Shown here piece by piece: positions 12,760 through 15,407 of a stretch of DNA of 15,407 nt (the stretch's first letter is position 1; the number at the start of each line of letters is the position of its first letter). Under the pieces are notes generated by a model. That model was not told the DNA's origin. It ran no database searches and saw nothing but the letters and a program-made list of their open reading frames with translations. The DNA comes from Clostridiales bacterium (GTDB taxonomy: Bacteria; Bacillota; Clostridia; Lachnospirales; Lachnospiraceae): positions 1-15,407 of the forward strand of contig JAJUHH010000020.1 in the NCBI GenBank assembly GCA_029267975.1, given 5' to 3'. The translations under genes were made by a program, and so were the position numbers.

Positions 12760-12893
12760 ATGTTGCACACTCCTTGCGTGACATACATCCTGTGTGTTAC
12801 ACCCTGCTGGCGTGCTGCATGCTTCATGTATGTTACACTCTTTCTGTGTTTTATGCTTTCTTATTTAAGCAAATGCTTTGTGTTTACCATTTT

Positions 12894-12921
12894 ATTATGC
12901 ACAAATTTGCCGGATTTTCAA
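12894..12921 (-). promoter_or_regulatory. Promoter of the DUF4250 gene
   Basis: On the minus strand TTGAAA (12921-12916), 16 nt, CATAAT (12899-12894). The leader would be about 130 nt long and carries GTGTAAC-containing degenerate repeats. Confidence 0.5.
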
Positions 12922-12978
12922 GTTAAAGTAGTGTTATTTAAAGTCTTATTATACTTTTTTCAAAATCAGGATAATTAC

Positions 12979-13015
12979 ATGCAGCTTTGACTTATGACCA
13001 AAGTCTGCATGTTAT
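12979..13015 (+). promoter_or_regulatory. Inverted repeat overlapping the rarA promoter
   Basis: ATGCAGCTTTG (12979-12989) pairs with CAAAGTCTGCAT (12999-13010), 11 pairs with a single bulged T and a 9-nt loop. TTGACT at 12987-12992 and TGTTAT at 13010-13015, 17 nt apart, could be a promoter for rarA. The repeat would then cover the -35 and the spacer, as an operator does. Confidence 0.45.
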
Positions 13016-13037
13016 GAAGAAGGGTATGGTTATAAAT

Positions 13038-14372
13038 ATGGATTTGTTTGACTATATGAGGGATAATACAATGAAAAAAGAAGCTCCTCTGGCCTCCAGG
13101 CTGCGGCCGGTAACCCTGGATGAGGTAGTGGGTCAGGAGCATATTATTGGGAAGGACAAGCTGCTTTATCGTGCTATCAAAGCGGACAAGCTCAGCTCCA
13201 TTATCTTCTATGGCCCTCCCGGAACCGGCAAGACAACCCTGGCTAAGGTGATCGCAGGTACCACCAGCTCGAATTTCACACAGATTAATGCCACTGTTGC
13301 CGGGAAAAAGGATATGGAGGCAGTGATTGAAGAGGCCAAGAATAACCTGGGCAGATATGGGAAAAAGACCATTCTTTTTATCGATGAGATACACCGCTTT
13401 AATAAAGGGCAGCAGGATTATCTGCTTCCTTTTGTGGAGGATGGGACAGTCATTCTGATTGGAGCCACCACGGAGAATCCTTACTTTGAAGTGAATTCGG
13501 CTTTACTGTCACGTTCTATTATCTTTGAATTAAAACCGCTGGAGAAGAAGGATATTATGACCTTGATCAGTCGCGCCGTCTATGATCGTGATCGGGGAAT
13601 GGGTGCTTATAATGCGGTAATTGATGAAGAAGCGCTGGATTTTCTGGCAGATATGGCCAACGGAGATGCCAGAGCAGCCCTGAATGCCATTGAAATAGGA
13701 ATTCTGACCACAGAGCGGTCGGAGGACGGGAAGATTCATATTACCCTGCCTGTTGCTTCCGAATGCATTCAGAAGAGAGTACTAAAATATGACAAAGACG
13801 GTGACAACCATTATGATACCATATCGGCCTTTATTAAGAGCATGAGAGGTTCTGACCCGGACGCTGCAATCTATTATCTGGCAAGAATGCTTTATGCCGG
13901 CGAGGAGGTAGCCTTCATTGCCAGAAGAATAATGATCTGTGCATCGGAGGATGTATCCAATGCCGATCCCAATGCGCTGGTGGTAGCGACTGCTGCAGCC
14001 CTGGCAGTGGAGAGACTGGGGATGCCTGAGGCTCAGATTGTATTGGCACAGGCAGCAGCCTATGTGGCTTGCGCACCCAAGAGCAATTCGGCGGTCAATG
14101 CAATCTCAGCCGCTATGGAGCTGGTGGCTAAACATAAGACAGCAACAATACCTGCTTATCTGATGGATGCCCATTATAAGGGGGCAGCACAGCTTGGTCA
14201 TGGACTTGGTTATAAATATGCTCACAATTATAAGAATCATTATGTGGAGCAGCAGTACCTACCGGATGAATTCAAGGACCAGGTATTCTATATACCATCA
14301 GATCAAGGCTATGAGGTCAAAATTCAGGAGCATTTGCAGAGAATAAAAAACGAAGCCAAAGAGGAGGGCTGA
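13038..14372 (+). CDS. rarA: RarA/MgsA, replication-associated recombination ATPase
   Basis: 444 residues, the usual length for RarA (E. coli about 447). It is a clamp-loader-like AAA+ ATPase that acts at stalled replication forks and at gaps with SSB. Visible are the family start MDLFDYMR, PLASRLRPVTLDEVVGQEHI, Walker A GPPGTGKTT (59-67), INATVAGKKDM, Walker B LFIDEIHRFNK (about 113-123), sensor GATTENPYFEVN and the arginine-finger region ALLSR. The C-terminal part holds the RarA tetramerisation segments (KSMRGSDPDAAIYYLARML; APKSNSAVNAI). ATG 13038 is chosen from this family start; in-frame starts at 13014 and 13026 are possible, since AAGAAGGG at 13017-13024 is 13 nt from 13038. Confidence 0.96.
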   Translation: MDLFDYMRDNTMKKEAPLASRLRPVTLDEVVGQEHIIGKDKLLYRAIKADKLSSIIFYGPPGTGKTTLAKVIAGTTSSNFTQINATVAGKKDMEAVIEEAKNNLGRYGKKTILFIDEIHRFNKGQQDYLLPFVEDGTVILIGATTENPYFEVNSALLSRSIIFELKPLEKKDIMTLISRAVYDRDRGMGAYNAVIDEEALDFLADMANGDARAALNAIEIGILTTERSEDGKIHITLPVASECIQKRVLKYDKDGDNHYDTISAFIKSMRGSDPDAAIYYLARMLYAGEEVAFIARRIMICASEDVSNADPNALVVATAAALAVERLGMPEAQIVLAQAAAYVACAPKSNSAVNAISAAMELVAKHKTATIPAYLMDAHYKGAAQLGHGLGYKYAHNYKNHYVEQQYLPDEFKDQVFYIPSDQGYEVKIQEHLQRIKNEAKEEG

Positions 14373-14377
14373 ATAGA

Positions 14378-14402
14378 ACAAGGGGCTGTAACAGCCCCTT
14401 GT
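14378..14402. terminator. Terminator between rarA and the convergent membrane-protein gene
   Basis: A perfect 11-bp stem, ACAAGGGGCTG (14378-14388) and CAGCCCCTTGT (14392-14402), with loop TAA. CTTTTAT follows on the plus strand, and TTCTATTC on the minus strand. It starts 5 nt after the rarA stop and can serve both genes. Confidence 0.85.
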
Positions 14403-14424
14403 ATCTTTTATATCTAATATCCTT

Positions 14425-14763
14425 TTACGCTTCAGCTTCCGGAGGCTCTGAGCTGGCGGAAGCATTCTTATCAGAATCCTCCATATTAGTACCATTCATT
14501 TCAGGATCATCCACATTTGTATCGTTGGTATCAGGATCATCCTTATTCGCAGCACTCGTATCAGGATCATCCCGGTGTACCCATTGATATACGGTAATGG
14601 CAAGCCAGATCATGATTGGGACAACAATGGTAGAGAAGGTGCTGGCCAAAAATAGTCCATGTGCATATGGGGTTGCAAAGATGGAAGCAACCAAAGTGAT
14701 TGCATACATGGAAAACAGTAAGATCAAGCCGAGGATTGCGCCGATGCGTCTGATTTTATTCAT
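14425..14763 (-). CDS. Two-helix membrane protein with acidic decapeptide-repeat tail
   Basis: 112 residues. Two membrane helices lie at about 8-30 and 39-61, separated by TPYAHG. After VHRDD the tail is built of four 10-residue units starting at 65, 75, 85 and 95 (DDPDTSAANK, DDPDTNDTNV, DDPEMNGTNM, EDSDKNASAS), then SSEPPEAEA. The two-helix core resembles uncharacterised short Lachnospiraceae membrane proteins that I recall; the repeat tail is not part of that core. The tail is strongly acidic and probably disordered in the cytoplasm. ATG 14763 has AAAGGA 9 nt upstream. No function is assigned. Confidence 0.8.
   Translation of the reverse strand: MNKIRRIGAILGLILLFSMYAITLVASIFATPYAHGLFLASTFSTIVVPIMIWLAITVYQWVHRDDPDTSAANKDDPDTNDTNVDDPEMNGTNMEDSDKNASASSEPPEAEA
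14452..14571 (-). repeat. Four 30-bp in-frame repeats (minisatellite)
   Basis: Four 30-bp units encode the decapeptides of the tail. GGATCATC recurs on the plus strand with period 30 and the last unit is degenerate. It is a likely site of repeat-number change between strains. Confidence 0.75.
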
Positions 14764-14799
14764 ATATTAATTCCTTTCGCACTTTATGTTCCTAATTTC

Positions 14800-14828
14800 A
14801 TTATATGAGCATGTGTCATAAATTGCAA
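14800..14828 (-). promoter_or_regulatory. Sigma-A promoter of the two-helix membrane protein
   Basis: On the minus strand TTGCAA (14828-14823), 17 nt, TATAAT (14805-14800). The -10 is perfect and the start would be near 14793, about 30 nt before the ATG. Confidence 0.75.
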
Positions 14829-14848
14829 GAAACTCTGTAAGATTATGA

Positions 14849-15407
14849 CTATTGAAGCATTGATAATAATGGCAGGTCCTCTGCTGACCCGGCTTCTGAG
14901 AACATGGCTTTTAAAAGCTCCGGCTGATCTAATAGATTGCCGCCTTCATATTTACCCTTGCAGGTAATGAAATAAGTGCTTTTCTTAAGGGAAACCCCGA
15001 TTTTGCGCAGCGTCTGGTGAGATACGCTGCCATATCTTCTGGCACGTATGATCTTCTGCGCATAGGTTAGCCCGATTCCGGGAATGCGAAGTAACTGCTC
15101 ATAATCAGCGGTATTGACTTCGATAGGAAAGAGGGAAAGATTGCGCAGGGCCCAGCTCATCTTCGGATCCAAACCCTCTGACAGCTCCGGTGCCTGTTCA
15201 GGAGTAATCTCATCCGGAGTAAAATCATAAAGCTGGAGAAGGCGGTCTGCCTGATACAGACGCTTCACCCGCCAAACAGGAACACGGGTAAAGGGAAGGT
15301 CCTCATATCCCTTAGCCTTATCCAGATAATGAAAGGCCGTATAATATACCCGGCTTAAATGGTATTTCTTATAAAGAGCCCTGGAAAGGTTTAAAATCGT
15401 CCGATCC
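14849..15407 (-). CDS. Radical SAM DNA modification/repair-type protein, C-terminal part
   Basis: The frame is open from the right edge to a stop at 14849, giving the last 185 residues of a longer protein. The visible part shows YHLSRVYYTAFHYL, PVWRVKRLYQADRLLQLY, DPKMSWALRN and the helix-hairpin-helix LLRIPGIGLTYAQKII, followed by LRKIGVSLKKSTYFITCKGKY. This matches the C-terminal end of the family called putative DNA modification/repair radical SAM protein (TIGR03916, about 420 residues). The radical SAM Cys motif would lie outside the window. The HhH implies DNA binding; the substrate is unknown. The usual DUF4130-type partner gene is not immediately downstream in this window. Confidence 0.87.
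   Translation of the reverse strand, partial: DRTILNLSRALYKKYHLSRVYYTAFHYLDKAKGYEDLPFTRVPVWRVKRLYQADRLLQLYDFTPDEITPEQAPELSEGLDPKMSWALRNLSLFPIEVNTADYEQLLRIPGIGLTYAQKIIRARRYGSVSHQTLRKIGVSLKKSTYFITCKGKYEGGNLLDQPELLKAMFSEAGSAEDLPLLSMLQ

Noticed and set aside
14452..14571. Regular 30-bp spaced repeats as a CRISPR array
   Set aside because: The units are contiguous and in frame, with no unique spacers, and encode decapeptides.

Overview
The window is a chromosomal stretch from a low-to-moderate GC, endospore-forming Firmicute, most likely a member of the Lachnospiraceae (Clostridium cluster XIVa). This rests on a spoIIA operon with clostridial-type products, a reduced spoVAC-D-E operon with no A/B/F genes, and several small families typical of that group (DUF4250, a DUF6514-like protein, a Zn-ribbon/TPR membrane protein). 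No tRNA, rRNA, insertion sequence, prophage or CRISPR array was seen.

Layout, left to right. (1) 1-167: 5' end of a BrkB/YihY membrane protein on the minus strand, then a doubtful small ORF. (2) 520-2245: a promoter, a 46-residue conserved protein and a Zn-ribbon/TPR/single-TM/coiled-coil/TPR protein. (3) 2491-4218: spoIIAA-spoIIAB-sigF, the partner-switching module that sets early forespore transcription. (4) 4320-6778: a sigma-G-type promoter, a leader with two intrinsic terminators and a possible antiterminator, a 53-residue membrane peptide, then spoVAC, spoVAD and spoVAE, the DPA channel of the spore inner membrane. (5) 6779-7630: a gene-free interval with two divergent, homologous, roughly 285-nt structured RNA elements. 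(6) 7631-10357: a class A penicillin-binding protein on the minus strand, preceded by a structured roughly 180-nt leader. (7) 10905-11198: a DUF6514-like gene with a palindrome at its promoter and 24-bp repeats after it. (8) 11335-12759: YigZ/IMPACT (minus), VanZ-like (plus) and DUF4250 (minus). (9) 13038-14372: rarA. (10) 14425-15407: a small membrane protein with an acidic decapeptide-repeat tail and the 3' end of a radical SAM DNA-repair-type gene, both minus.

Functional picture. The first half is a sporulation block. SigF is released by the SpoIIAA/SpoIIAB switch, later forespore transcription (sigma-G in the B. subtilis model) would use the promoter at 4320-4349, and the SpoVA proteins then load DPA into the spore.

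The most interesting non-coding content is the RNA pair at 6822-7105 (minus) and 7307-7593 (plus). Each copy is a long rod ending in two hairpins with ATGGAN hexaloops. This fits the TwoAYGGAY RNA motif as I remember it, and the loops also fit the ANGGAN hexaloop bound by CsrA/RsmA. The copies have diverged in sequence but keep the pairing, a bulged U at the same place and two asymmetric internal loops at the same distances from their ends. Their function is not known to me. Family names given here are from memory and were not searched.
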